13,866 bases of DNA from positions 19,244-33,109 of the forward strand of contig PLIQ01000092.1 in NCBI GenBank assembly GCA_003140115.1. The letters run 5' to 3'. Under the pieces are notes generated by a model. That model was not told the origin of the DNA, made no database searches, and saw only the letters and a program-made list of their open reading frames with translations. The position numbers were made by a program, and so were the translations under genes. Position 1 is the first letter of the stretch. Each line of letters begins with the position of its first letter. The DNA comes from Actinomycetota bacterium. GTDB taxonomy: Bacteria; Actinomycetota; Actinomycetes; Streptosporangiales; Streptosporangiaceae. Of this stretch, positions 1-6,139 are shown piece after piece.

Positions 1-341
1 GTGCCGGTGGTCATGTCGGGTACGCCCTCGAACCGCATCCGCACCGGGCCCACAAAGGAGTAGCCCTGTTCCTTGGCGTAGTCCCGGGCCAGGTTGGCCA
101 GCTCGACGCCCAGGCTCTCGGCGTACACATCGAGACGGTCGTGGTCGCTCTCGGCGAGCTCGACGACGAAATCGTTCGGCACCAGGGTGCGGCCCTTGGC
201 CACGATGGCGGCGCGGTCGTCCATCTCCCGCTGTACCGCGCTGGCCACCTCGACGGGCTGCAGTTCAGACCTGAAGGCGCGGGCGAAGGCACCCTCTACC
301 ATTCCTTCAAGTCGGCGCTCGAAGCGCTGCAGAACTCCCAA
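1..341 (-). CDS. fhaA: FhaA-type DUF3662/FHA-domain protein, N-terminal part (runs off the window)
   Basis: The visible 113 residues begin GVLQRFERRLEGMVEG and continue through PVEVASAVQREMDDRAA and LVPNDFVVELAESDHDRL. This is the DUF3662 (FhaA N-terminal) domain. The C-terminal FHA domain, which binds phospho-threonine, lies beyond base 1 and cannot be seen. In mycobacteria FhaA is a substrate of the Ser/Thr kinase PknB and works with MviN in peptidoglycan precursor export and polar growth. I chose the TTG at 341-339 because the conserved family start (GVLQRFE) follows it directly and a GGGAGG Shine-Dalgarno sits 7 nt upstream. It is divergent from tRNA-Leu, the usual arrangement at the head of the actinobacterial fhaA-fhaB-pstP-rodA-pbpA-pknAB cluster. 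A TACGAT box on the minus strand (plus 373-378) could be its -10. Confidence 0.93.
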   Translation of the reverse strand, partial: MGVLQRFERRLEGMVEGAFARAFRSELQPVEVASAVQREMDDRAAIVAKGRTLVPNDFVVELAESDHDRLDVYAESLGVELANLARDYAKEQGYSFVGPVRMRFEGVPDMTTG

Positions 342-408
342 CGTGCCACCTCCCTTCCCGTCTCATCACCCGATCGTATCTGTGGCGCGGGAGCGCTCGG
401 GGTCGTGC

Positions 409-414
409 TAACCT
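409..414 (+). promoter_or_regulatory. Candidate -10 box of tRNA-Leu
   Basis: TAACCT lies 12 bases before the mature tRNA 5' end, which would give a leader of about 6 nt. The region upstream is GC-rich with no clear -35, so this is a weak inference from position and the TANNNT shape. Confidence 0.4.
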
Positions 415-426
415 ACTCGTTGCCCG

Positions 427-509
427 GGGCGGGTGGCGGAACGGCAGACGCGCACGGTTCAGGTCCGTGTGTCCGAAAGGACGTGAGGGTTCAAATCCCT
501 CCTCGCCCA
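427..509 (+). tRNA. tRNA-Leu (anticodon CAG, reads CTG)
   Basis: All arms can be drawn. The acceptor GGGCGGG pairs with CTCGCCC (502-508, one G-T pair) and the discriminator is A509. The anticodon stem CACGG/CCGTG encloses the loop TTCAGGT, giving anticodon CAG. There is a long class II variable arm (GTCC-GAAA-GGAC). The T arm is GAGGG-TTCAAAT-CCCTC (485-501). CCA is not encoded, since AC follows A509 only partly. CTG is the dominant leucine codon in this genome, so this is a heavily used isoacceptor. It is divergent from fhaA, a conserved pairing in actinobacteria. Confidence 0.97.
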
Positions 510-529
510 CGAGTCGGCTTACCGTCTTC

Positions 530-548
530 GCTGGCCTTTTGGGCCAGC
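530..548 (+). terminator. Hairpin directly downstream of tRNA-Leu, probable terminator
   Basis: GCTGGCC (530-536) pairs perfectly with GGCCAGC (542-548) around a TTTTG loop, 21 nt after the tRNA 3' end. Only TT follows the stem, so it lacks a classic U-tail. Actinobacterial terminators often lack one. Role inferred from position and pairing. Confidence 0.55.
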
Positions 549-574
549 TTCGCGGTGGACCTCGGAGTACTGAC

Positions 575-594
575 CCGGGGGGGCGACCCCCCGG
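575..594. other. Very stable G/C hairpin with GCGA tetraloop
   Basis: CCGGGGGG (575-582) pairs perfectly with CCCCCCGG (587-594) around the loop GCGA, which fits the GNRA tetraloop rule when read on the plus strand. It lies between the tRNA-Leu terminator and the 3' end of the convergent USP gene. It may act as a backstop terminator or RNA stability element. No T-run follows in either direction. Confidence 0.5.
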
Positions 595-754
595 ACCCCC
601 CGCGTGGCTCCCTCTTTTGCTGAGGTGCCCGCCGACGGCCTGGTTCTGCGTCGGTGGGCGGTGCCCTTGGTGCTTTCTTCTTCCTCTTCTGCTCTTTCCT
701 CTTGCTTTGCTCTTACTCTTCTTATTCCTGCTGGTTGTTCTTGTTCCTGCTGGG

Positions 755-1306
755 TTAGGGGACGACTATTACGGGGCAGCGGGCGTGGCGGGCTAGCCAG
801 CCGGATACGGAGCCGGCGATGCGGTGCCAGATGTGGGTGGGGGCGCCGATTACTAGAGCGTCGGCGCTGTATTCCTCGGCGGCGGCGGCGAGTTCGCGGG
901 CCGGGCTGCCGCGCCGGGTGCGGACGTGGACGTCGACCTCGGCATTGCCGGTCACCTGGTCTAGCTCGGCCAAGAGCCAGCGCTCCAGGGCGTCGGCGTC
1001 GCGCGGTACGCCTACCACCTGGCCGGTGAGGGGCTCGCAGTAGACGCCGGACGAGCAGACGTACACGATGAGCAGGGGCCGGCCGAGGCGCATGGACAGC
1101 CCGGCCGCGTAGGCCAAGGCGTTGCGGCTGGACGCTGAACCGTCGTAGCCGGCCACGACCGGATGCTCGAGCCGGAGCGCGGGTACCTCGCGCTCGGGGC
1201 GGCGATCTCTCTTGGGGGTCGGCCGACCGGGCCGGGACGGCCGACCCGGGGCCGGCTGGCCTGGTTCCGGTTGGCCCGGTGACGGGCTTGACTCTGCCTG
1301 GTCCAT
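755..1306 (-). CDS. Universal stress protein with proline-rich N-terminal extension
   Basis: A 183-residue protein. Residues 1-40 are a Pro/Gly/Arg-rich tail with PGQPEPGQPAPGRP-type repeats. Residues 48-183 form one USP domain: VVAGYDGSASSRNALAYAA (Asp55 at the end of strand 1), DALVIGAPTHIW, then AGSVSGWLARHARCPVIVV. In ATP-binding USPs the motif is G-2x-G-9x-G-S/T. Here the second Gly is Thr157 and only seven residues separate it from Gly165-Ser166, so nucleotide binding is doubtful, although the GSVS phosphate loop remains. Such proteins act in the cytoplasm during starvation, hypoxia or other stress, but their biochemistry varies. It is divergent from a PAS/GAF sensor kinase. The ATG at 1306 has a TAGGAC box exactly 7 nt upstream, which suggests a leaderless mRNA. 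Confidence 0.9.
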   Translation of the reverse strand: MDQAESSPSPGQPEPGQPAPGRPSRPGRPTPKRDRRPEREVPALRLEHPVVAGYDGSASSRNALAYAAGLSMRLGRPLLIVYVCSSGVYCEPLTGQVVGVPRDADALERWLLAELDQVTGNAEVDVHVRTRRGSPARELAAAAEEYSADALVIGAPTHIWHRIAGSVSGWLARHARCPVIVVP

Positions 1307-1313
1307 GCTCCGC

Positions 1314-1319
1314 GTCCTA
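1314..1319 (-). promoter_or_regulatory. -10 box of the USP gene (leaderless)
   Basis: On the minus strand TAGGAC is followed by exactly 7 nt and the ATG. This places the expected transcription start at or within a base of the start codon. No Shine-Dalgarno is present. Confidence 0.55.
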
Positions 1320-1338
1320 GCGCAAGACCGTTTCTCCG

Positions 1339-1428
1339 GCCATACGGTGATGAATGCCCCGGATCAACGGCCTTACTCGTATTTGAAGAGCACTATAGAT
1401 CAGCGGAGCGCCATATGGTGAGTACTCA
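1339..1428. promoter_or_regulatory. Operator-like repeats in the USP / histidine kinase divergent promoter
   Basis: GCCATACGGTGA (1339-1350) recurs as GCCATATGGTGA (1410-1421) with one mismatch. The second copy contains the perfect palindrome CCATATGG (1411-1418), followed without a gap by a second perfect palindrome TGAGTACTCA (1419-1428). A possible kinase promoter (CTTACT 1372-1377, 16 nt, TATAGA 1394-1399) would start transcription just before the palindromes, as expected for a repressor site. The bound regulator is unknown. Confidence 0.45.
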
Positions 1429-1506
1429 TGGCCGCCAGGCCTGGCCTTGGTCCGCGCATACCGGTTTACCTGCTCGGCCCTGGCTGGGTGGTGGGACGAT
1501 GTTGAG

Positions 1507-3375
1507 ATGACCGCGGAGCCAGCGGGGATGATAAGCAGCCGCACCGACGCGATGGCGCGGGCCGTGATCGAGTGCGCGGCCGACGCGATCATCGCGTTCG
1601 GCACCGACCGCAAGGTGATGCTGTGGAACCCGGCCGCCGAGCGGATGTTCGGCTGGACGGCGGCTGAGGTCGTCGGCTTGGAGCCGCAGATCATCCCCGA
1701 GGAGCTGAAGGCCGAGCACAACGCGGTCCTGGAGCGAATCCGCGCCGGCGGCCAGATCTCCTTCGCCACCCGTCGGATCCGCAAGGACCGCACGGTCATC
1801 GACCTGCGGATCGACACCAGCGCGCTGATCGACGGCGCCGGCGAGGTGACCGGCTGGGTCAACATCTGCCATCAGGCCGGCGAAGACGACCTGGCCCGGC
1901 ACTACATGGCCGAGCGCGCCCGGGTGGTGCGCCGGCTCGGCGACGTGGTCGCCGACATGAACGCCCAGCGCGACCTGGAATCGGTCCTCGACCGCATCGC
2001 GGCCAGCCTGCGCGAGCTGACCAGCGCCGACGGCGGCGGCTTCGTGATCATCGAAGAGGACACCTTGCGGCTGGTCAGCACGGCCGGCCTGCCCGCCCGG
2101 CTGCGCGGCCGGACTGCGGCCCTGTCCGCCAGCCTGGTCGGGGAGCTCATGCGTTCGGGCAAGACGGTCATGATGGCCACCGGGGAATCGGGCGGCTTCG
2201 ACGACCTGATCTGGTCCGCCCTGCCCGGCCTGCACACCATCGCGCTCAGCCTGTCTCACGTGGGGGGCAAGCCCTACGGTGCGCTGTACGCGCTGTACAG
2301 CCGGCGCAAGCTGAGCCACGTGGAGCTGGAACTGCTCGAACTGCTGGCCGGACACGCCGGCGTGGCGCTGACCAACGCGATGGCGTTCGAAGAGGTCGTC
2401 CGCCAGCGGGCCCACGAACGGGCGGTCATCGACGGCAGCGCGGACGGCATCGCCGTGCTGGACGAGGCGGGCCTGGTCCGGCAGTGGAACCCGGCCGCGC
2501 ACCGGATTACCGGCATCCCCGGGCCGGACGCGATCGGCAAGCCGCCGCCGTTCCCGCTGCCCGAGCCGGACGCGATGCTCAACTGCAAGCTGCCCAACGG
2601 GCGCTGGCTCGACGTGCTGCGCACCGCGCTGGCCGACGACGGCGAGCAGGTCATCGACTTCCGTGACGTGACCGCGGCCAAGGAGCTTGAGGAGGCCAAG
2701 GACCTGTTCCTGGCCACTACCAGCCACGAGCTGCGCACGCCGATCACCGTGGTCCAGGGCTTCGCCAGCACGCTGGCCAGGCGGTGGGATCAGCTCGGCG
2801 ACGCCGAACGCCGGGCCGCGGTGCGGACCATCGCCGAGCGAGCTGGCTCACTGGGCCGGCTGGTCGAGCAACTGCTGCTCGGCTCGCGGGCCGGGGCCGA
2901 CCAGCTTCCGGTCAGCAACGGCCCGTTCGACCTCGGCGCGGTGCTGCGCGGCGCCGCCACCGCGTTCCGGCCGCTGTCGGACAAGCACACCGTGCTGGCC
3001 GAGATCCCCGACGACCTGCCGGCCGCCAGCGGCGACACGATGGCCACCGACATCATCGTCGGGCAGCTGCTGGAGAACGCGTTCAAGTACTCACCTCACG
3101 GCGGCACCGTCGTCGTGCGGGCCCAGGTGACCGGCGCCTGGATCGAGGTGACGGTGGAGGACGAGGGCATCGGCGTCGCCGCCGGGGATCACGAGCGCAT
3201 CTTCGACCGGTTCTACCAGGGCGAGACGGGCGACCGGCGCCGGTTCGGCGGCATCGGCATCGGCCTGTTCATCGTCCGCAGCCTGGCCGAGGCCCAGCAC
3301 GGCGAGGTCACGGCGAGCTCGCGCCCGGCGGGGGGCACGGTCATGCGGCTGCGGCTGCGGCCCGCGCAGTGCTGA
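1507..3375 (+). CDS. Soluble PAS-GAF-PAS sensor histidine kinase
   Basis: A 622-residue kinase with no membrane segment. PAS1 spans about residues 10-125 (WNPAAERMFGW). GAF spans about 153-296. A shorter PAS2 spans about 305-385 (QWNPAAHRITG). HisKA has the H-box TTSHELRTP with His407 as the phosphorylation site. HATPase_c shows the N-box with Asn524 (LLENAFKYS), G1 EDEGIGV (551-557), the F-box FDRFYQG and G2 GGIGIGL (581-587). All catalytic boxes are intact, so it should be an active cytoplasmic kinase sensing a small molecule, redox state or light. No response regulator is encoded in the window, so it is an orphan. I chose the ATG at 1507, preceded by a loose GGTGGTGGGA. ATG 1528 is an alternative. 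It is divergent from the USP gene and convergent on the ABC ATPase. Confidence 0.92.
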   Translation: MTAEPAGMISSRTDAMARAVIECAADAIIAFGTDRKVMLWNPAAERMFGWTAAEVVGLEPQIIPEELKAEHNAVLERIRAGGQISFATRRIRKDRTVIDLRIDTSALIDGAGEVTGWVNICHQAGEDDLARHYMAERARVVRRLGDVVADMNAQRDLESVLDRIAASLRELTSADGGGFVIIEEDTLRLVSTAGLPARLRGRTAALSASLVGELMRSGKTVMMATGESGGFDDLIWSALPGLHTIALSLSHVGGKPYGALYALYSRRKLSHVELELLELLAGHAGVALTNAMAFEEVVRQRAHERAVIDGSADGIAVLDEAGLVRQWNPAAHRITGIPGPDAIGKPPPFPLPEPDAMLNCKLPNGRWLDVLRTALADDGEQVIDFRDVTAAKELEEAKDLFLATTSHELRTPITVVQGFASTLARRWDQLGDAERRAAVRTIAERAGSLGRLVEQLLLGSRAGADQLPVSNGPFDLGAVLRGAATAFRPLSDKHTVLAEIPDDLPAASGDTMATDIIVGQLLENAFKYSPHGGTVVVRAQVTGAWIEVTVEDEGIGVAAGDHERIFDRFYQGETGDRRRFGGIGIGLFIVRSLAEAQHGEVTASSRPAGGTVMRLRLRPAQC

Positions 3376-3386
3376 TTACCCGGCCT

Positions 3387-3406
3387 GATCACCCGGCGGT
3401 GTGATC
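3387..3406. terminator. Inverted repeat between convergent kinase and ABC genes
   Basis: GATCAC (3387-3392) and GTGATC (3401-3406) form a 6-bp stem with an 8-nt loop. It overlaps the ABC gene stop codon and lies 11 nt after the kinase stop. It could end transcription in both directions. It is short and lacks a T-run, so this is a weak call. Confidence 0.3.
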
Positions 3407-4201
3407 GACTTCGACCGACCCACGTTGGCGAGGCTCGCCGCCGGTGGCTTCCAGGTAGGCGTCGATGATTCCGGGCACGTCGTGGCCCTGCATCATGATC
3501 TGGCCCTTCTCCAGCCAGATGACCCGGTTGCAGCTGGCTTCGATCTCACCCAGGTTGTGCGCGACGAGGAACACCGTGCCCGCCTCCCCGCGCAGCTGCA
3601 TGATCTTCTCGTGGCTCTTGGCCCGGAAGTTCGCGTCGCCGGTGGCCAGCGCCTCATCGATCATCAGGATCTCGTGGGTCTTAGCCGCGGCGATGGAGAA
3701 CCGCAGCCGCTGGGCCATCCCGGTGGAGTACGTCCGCATCGGGTAGTCGATGAAGTTGCCGACCCCGGAGAAATCCACGATGGACTCGTAGCTGTCCTTG
3801 ACCTCCTGCGGGCTCATGCCCATGGCCAGGCCGCCGAGCACCACGTTCCGCTCCCCGGTCAGGTCGTCGAGCAGCGCGGCGTTGACGCCGAGCAGGGCGG
3901 CCTGCCCGCTGGTGTACACGCAGCCCTTCTCGGGCGGGAGCAGGCCGGCGACGGCCTGCAGCAGGGTCGACTTGCCCGACCCGTTCCGGCCGATGATCCC
4001 GATCGCGTCGCCGTGGTTGACCACGAACGAGATGCCCCGGATGGCGTGCACCTCGCGGACCGACGGGCGCCGCTGGCGCTTGACCACCCGCATGAGCGCG
4101 GTCGCCGCGGTGCCCTTGTCGCCGCCCGCGCCGAACACGCGGTAGACGACATGAAGATCGTCGACGATCACGGTCGGCGCGAAGTCGGTGCCGGTGGACA
4201 T
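3389..4201 (-). CDS. Polysaccharide/teichoic-acid-type ABC transporter ATPase (Wzt/TagH/RfbE-like)
   Basis: A 270-residue nucleotide-binding subunit. It has Walker A GRNGSGKS (71-78), the signature YSTGMAQRLRF (158-168) in the STGM form typical of O-antigen and teichoic acid exporters, Walker B ILMIDEA with Asp182-Glu183, and switch His215. It lacks the C-terminal sugar-binding domain of long Wzt proteins. The closest known relative in layout is mycobacterial Rv3781, the ATPase of the Wzm-Wzt galactan exporter, which lies beside bpa (Rv3780). Here bpa is about 3 kb away. No partner permease is visible, so it must pair with one encoded elsewhere. I chose the ATG at 4201 over an upstream GTG at 4264 because the conserved sequence starts just after it and TAACGT lies exactly 7 nt upstream (leaderless). 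The longer form would be translated through a 22-bp repeat. Confidence 0.88.
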   Translation of the reverse strand: MSTGTDFAPTVIVDDLHVVYRVFGAGGDKGTAATALMRVVKRQRRPSVREVHAIRGISFVVNHGDAIGIIGRNGSGKSTLLQAVAGLLPPEKGCVYTSGQAALLGVNAALLDDLTGERNVVLGGLAMGMSPQEVKDSYESIVDFSGVGNFIDYPMRTYSTGMAQRLRFSIAAAKTHEILMIDEALATGDANFRAKSHEKIMQLRGEAGTVFLVAHNLGEIEASCNRVIWLEKGQIMMQGHDVPGIIDAYLEATGGEPRQRGSVEVDHTAG

Positions 4202-4208
4202 ACTCCAG

Positions 4209-4214
4209 ACGTTA
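4209..4214 (-). promoter_or_regulatory. -10 box of the ABC ATPase gene (leaderless)
   Basis: On the minus strand TAACGT is followed by 7 nt and the ATG at 4201. A GGAG is present but ends only 1 nt before the ATG, too close to act as a ribosome binding site. Confidence 0.5.
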
Positions 4215-4224
4215 CCGTGCTCTA

Positions 4225-4268
4225 CTCTTCCCCCGGGCCCACCCTGCTCTTCCCCCGAACCCACCCTA
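4225..4268 (-). repeat. 22-bp tandem repeat, two copies (locus 1)
   Basis: Two head-to-tail 22-bp units occupy 4225-4246 and 4247-4268 with 3 mismatches. Read on the minus strand their core is AGGGTGGGYYCGGGGGAAGAG. They begin 24 bp upstream of the ABC gene start, across its expected -35 zone. The core matches the repeat at 7071-7136. Confidence 0.8.
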
Positions 4269-4412
4269 GGGGCGGCGTCACCGAGAGATTTGCCTGAGAC
4301 GCAGTTAGAGCTGCGATATCAGCGGTGTCCACGGGTTTCCAGGGCCGCTGAACGGGGCATTTCCCCGCTCGTACCAGGTTCGCGCACGGTGGGACAGCAT
4401 AGCCGGGCTGGC

Positions 4413-4907
4413 ATGGAGGTGACTGAGTCGAGCGTCCTACAGCTCCCGTTCACCGCGTCAAGCGTCGGTATGGCCCGGCGGCTCTTGGTGTCCGACCTTG
4501 CCGACGCCGGCGTGTGTACGTCCGCCGTGGCCGACGCCGCCGTGGTGATCAGCGAGCTACTCAGCAACTCCCTGCGGCACGGGGGGCCGTTGCCCGGTTC
4601 GCGCCTGCATGTCGCCTGGGACCTGGACGCCGGCAGCGTCCGGGTCTCGGTCAGCGACGGCGGCGGCGCCACCCGGCCTGAGCTCGGCGAGCCGACCCCG
4701 ACCGCGACCGGGGGCCGCGGCCTGCGGATCGTGGCCCGGCTGTCACGCCGCTGGGGGACGCGCTGCGACGACGAAGGCACCACGGTGTGGGCGGAGGTCT
4801 TGATCATGCCGCTGGAGACGGTGGCGGTGCCGGCCGCCGCGGCGGAGGGCGCCTTAGCGCAGCGGATCCGTGGGCGTCAGCTAACTCTCAGCATGCGCTC
4901 AACGTAG
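4413..4907 (+). CDS. RsbW-like anti-sigma factor / ATP-binding serine kinase
   Basis: A 164-residue GHKL ATPase. The N-box is VVISELLSNSLRHGG with Asn52, the G1 box is VSDGGG (Asp82), and the G2 box is TGGRGLRIV (99-107). There is no HisKA domain. Members of this HATPase_c_2 family bind a sigma factor and phosphorylate a STAS-domain antagonist, and many actinobacterial copies are regulators of unknown partner. A STAS protein follows after 41 nt on the same strand, so the two probably form a partner-switching pair. No sigma factor gene is nearby. An Ala-rich tail of about 25 residues follows the ATPase fold. I chose the ATG at 4413 because the fold begins about 10 residues later. The upstream in-frame extension is low-complexity and runs through the promoter region. 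Confidence 0.85.
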   Translation: MEVTESSVLQLPFTASSVGMARRLLVSDLADAGVCTSAVADAAVVISELLSNSLRHGGPLPGSRLHVAWDLDAGSVRVSVSDGGGATRPELGEPTPTATGGRGLRIVARLSRRWGTRCDDEGTTVWAEVLIMPLETVAVPAAAAEGALAQRIRGRQLTLSMRST

Positions 4908-4935
4908 CCACCTGGCTTCCGGGCGCGCGGCGCGG

Positions 4936-4941
4936 TAAGGT
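4936..4941 (+). promoter_or_regulatory. -10 box of the STAS gene (leaderless)
   Basis: TAAGGT is followed by exactly 7 nt and the GTG start at 4949. The STAS gene could therefore be made without the anti-sigma gene ahead of it. Confidence 0.55.
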
Positions 4942-4948
4942 TCGGCTC

Positions 4949-5311
4949 GTGGAGCTTAATGTCTCGAGTCGATTTCACGATGATCACACGATCGTGACTA
5001 TTTGCGGGGAGATCGATCTCTACACCGCTCCGCGGCTGCACAGCGAGCTGGTCGGTCTGCTTGCCGACGGTATGCCCGCCCGGGTGATCATCGACATGTC
5101 CGGCGTGGAGTTCTGCGACTCCACCGGCATGAACGTGCTGCTGTCTTGCCTGCGCCGGGCGCGCGAGCGCGGCGGCGAGCTGGAGATCGCCGCGCCCAAG
5201 CCCGCGGTGCGCAAGATCCTCCAGGTCACCGGGCTCGACTCGGTGTTCACGCTGGTGGAGGACACCGACCCGCGAGGGCTCAGCCGCCCTAAGCCAGCCG
5301 TCCCGCAGTAA
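4949..5311 (+). CDS. STAS-domain anti-sigma factor antagonist
   Basis: A 120-residue single STAS domain. GEIDLYTAPRL (20-30) and VIIDMSGVEFCDSTGMNVLL (47-65) are the two diagnostic stretches. Ser58 in the DSTG motif is the residue phosphorylated by RsbW-type kinases in this family. Unphosphorylated, the protein frees a sigma factor by binding the anti-sigma factor. It lies directly after an RsbW-like gene, which supports a matched switch. I chose the GTG at 4949 because ELNVSSRF starts strand 1 and TAAGGT sits 7 nt upstream. The longer open frame upstream is only the anti-sigma gene read in another frame. An RPKPAVPQ tail follows the fold. Confidence 0.92.
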   Translation: MELNVSSRFHDDHTIVTICGEIDLYTAPRLHSELVGLLADGMPARVIIDMSGVEFCDSTGMNVLLSCLRRARERGGELEIAAPKPAVRKILQVTGLDSVFTLVEDTDPRGLSRPKPAVPQ

Positions 5312-5340
5312 ACGCCGGACCCGGCACCGGCCCGTTGACT

Positions 5341-5346
5341 TAGGAT
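5341..5346 (+). promoter_or_regulatory. -10 box of the glycosyltransferase gene (leaderless)
   Basis: TAGGAT, 5 of 6 bases close to the actinobacterial consensus, is followed by exactly 7 nt and the ATG at 5354. No Shine-Dalgarno is seen. Confidence 0.6.
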
Positions 5347-5353
5347 CGGGCCC

Positions 5354-6061
5354 ATGTCAGGGTCGGTCTCCGGCGAGGTCGCGGTGGTCATCCCGGCGCT
5401 GAACGAGGCGGACCGCATCTCGGCTACGGTGACGGCCGCGCTCGGACTGCCCGCGGTGGCGCTGGTCGTTGTGGTCGATGACGGCTCGAAGGATGCCACG
5501 GCCACCGCGGCGCGGCGGGCGGGCGCGGTCGTGACGCGGCACGCCCGGAACCGGGGCAAGGGCGCCGCGCTGGAGACCGGTGCCGAGGCGGTACGCCTGC
5601 TGGACCAGCGCGAGCAGCGCGAGCCCGCGCGGCACCTGCTGTTCCTGGACGCCGACCTCGGCGGTACCGCCGCCCTGGCCGGGCCGCTGATCGAGCCGGT
5701 CGTGGCCGGCGCGGCGGACATGACGATCGCCGTCTTCACCACCACGGTCAAGCTCGGCGGGCATGGCCTGGTCGTGGGCCTGTCCGGGGCCGGCATCCGC
5801 CGGGCCACCGGCTGGCGGCCCGCGCAGCCGCTGAACGGGCAGCGTTGCCTGACCCGCGCGGCGTTCGAGGCCGCCCGCCCGCTCGCGCGCGGCTGGGGCG
5901 TGGAGACGGCGCTGAGTATCGACCTGCTGCGTAAGGGACTGCGGGTCACCGAGGTGGAGGTCGAGCTCGCGCACCGGGCCACCGGCACCGGGATGCGGGC
6001 CCAGTTGCACCGCGCGCACCAGCTCACCGACGTGGCCAGGGCTCTCGCCGCCCGGCTATGA
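5354..6061 (+). CDS. Family 2 (GT-A fold) glycosyltransferase
   Basis: A 235-residue GT-A enzyme. AVVIPALNEADRI opens the nucleotide-binding fold. VVVVDDGSKDAT (38-49) holds the first conserved Asp pair, and LFLDADLGG (97-104) is the DxD-type metal and nucleotide-sugar site. ARNRGKGAALETG (65-76) is the family's glycine-rich loop. The overall form resembles the catalytic domains of dolichyl/polyprenyl-phosphate mannosyl- or glucosyltransferases and glucosyl-3-phosphoglycerate synthases. Donor and acceptor cannot be told. There is no membrane helix, so it should be a cytoplasmic or peripheral enzyme. It is a separate unit 42 nt after the STAS gene with its own leaderless promoter. Confidence 0.88.
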   Translation: MSGSVSGEVAVVIPALNEADRISATVTAALGLPAVALVVVVDDGSKDATATAARRAGAVVTRHARNRGKGAALETGAEAVRLLDQREQREPARHLLFLDADLGGTAALAGPLIEPVVAGAADMTIAVFTTTVKLGGHGLVVGLSGAGIRRATGWRPAQPLNGQRCLTRAAFEAARPLARGWGVETALSIDLLRKGLRVTEVEVELAHRATGTGMRAQLHRAHQLTDVARALAARL

Positions 6062-6126
6062 CCACCGGGCCGCTCCCCGGCGTGCCAAGTCCGGTTGACC
6101 TGGCCGGCGCAGCCGGGCCGGGCTGG

Positions 6127-6132
6127 CATGAT
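6127..6132 (+). promoter_or_regulatory. -10 box of pheA (leaderless)
   Basis: CATGAT (4 of 6 to TATAAT) ends exactly 7 nt before the ATG at 6140. TTGACC at 6095-6100 is too far away (26 nt) to be its -35. Confidence 0.45.
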
Positions 6133-6139
6133 GTGGGCT

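Larger units (their letters stand above)
510..754. other. Gene-free region with a 79-bp pyrimidine-rich tract (672-750)
   Basis: No protein here looks real. Besides the two hairpins, positions 672-750 are almost wholly T and C on the plus strand with scattered G and two A (CTTTCTTCTTCCTCTTCTG and similar). This is sharply unlike the GC-rich surroundings. On the minus strand the tract is a purine-rich GAAGAAGAGG-type sequence starting a few bases after the USP stop codon, so it would form the USP 3' untranslated region. An open frame across it on the plus strand gives a Leu-rich string that overlaps the tRNA and has unnatural T-rich codons, so I do not call it a gene. Confidence 0.6.
4202..4412. 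promoter_or_regulatory. Divergent promoter region of the ABC ATPase and anti-sigma factor
   Basis: Besides the 22-bp repeats it holds two small hairpins: CGCAG/CTGCG (4300-4315) and CGGGG-CATTT-CCCCG (4353-4367). TAGCCG (4400-4405) lies 7 nt before the anti-sigma ATG and may be a weak leaderless -10, but its last base departs from TANNNT. No further gene is seen. Confidence 0.4.

Noticed and set aside
467..796. Leu-rich 109-codon frame that looks like a small membrane protein
   Set aside because: It starts inside tRNA-Leu, runs through the hairpins, and owes its Leu/Phe content to the pyrimidine tract. There is no ribosome site or promoter.
1426..2727. 433-codon open frame on the minus strand
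   Set aside because: It is antisense to the histidine kinase, whose domains are unmistakable. The translation is Gln/Val/Gly/Ala-rich with no domain, as expected from GC-rich third positions.
3401..4297. 298-codon plus-strand frame
   Set aside because: It is antisense to the ABC ATPase with Walker A, signature and Walker B motifs on the other strand.
6095..6139. Upstream TTG start for pheA
   Set aside because: It would add 15 residues before the conserved MPVAYLGPEG start, with no ribosome site. The -10 box at 6127-6132 lies within this stretch.
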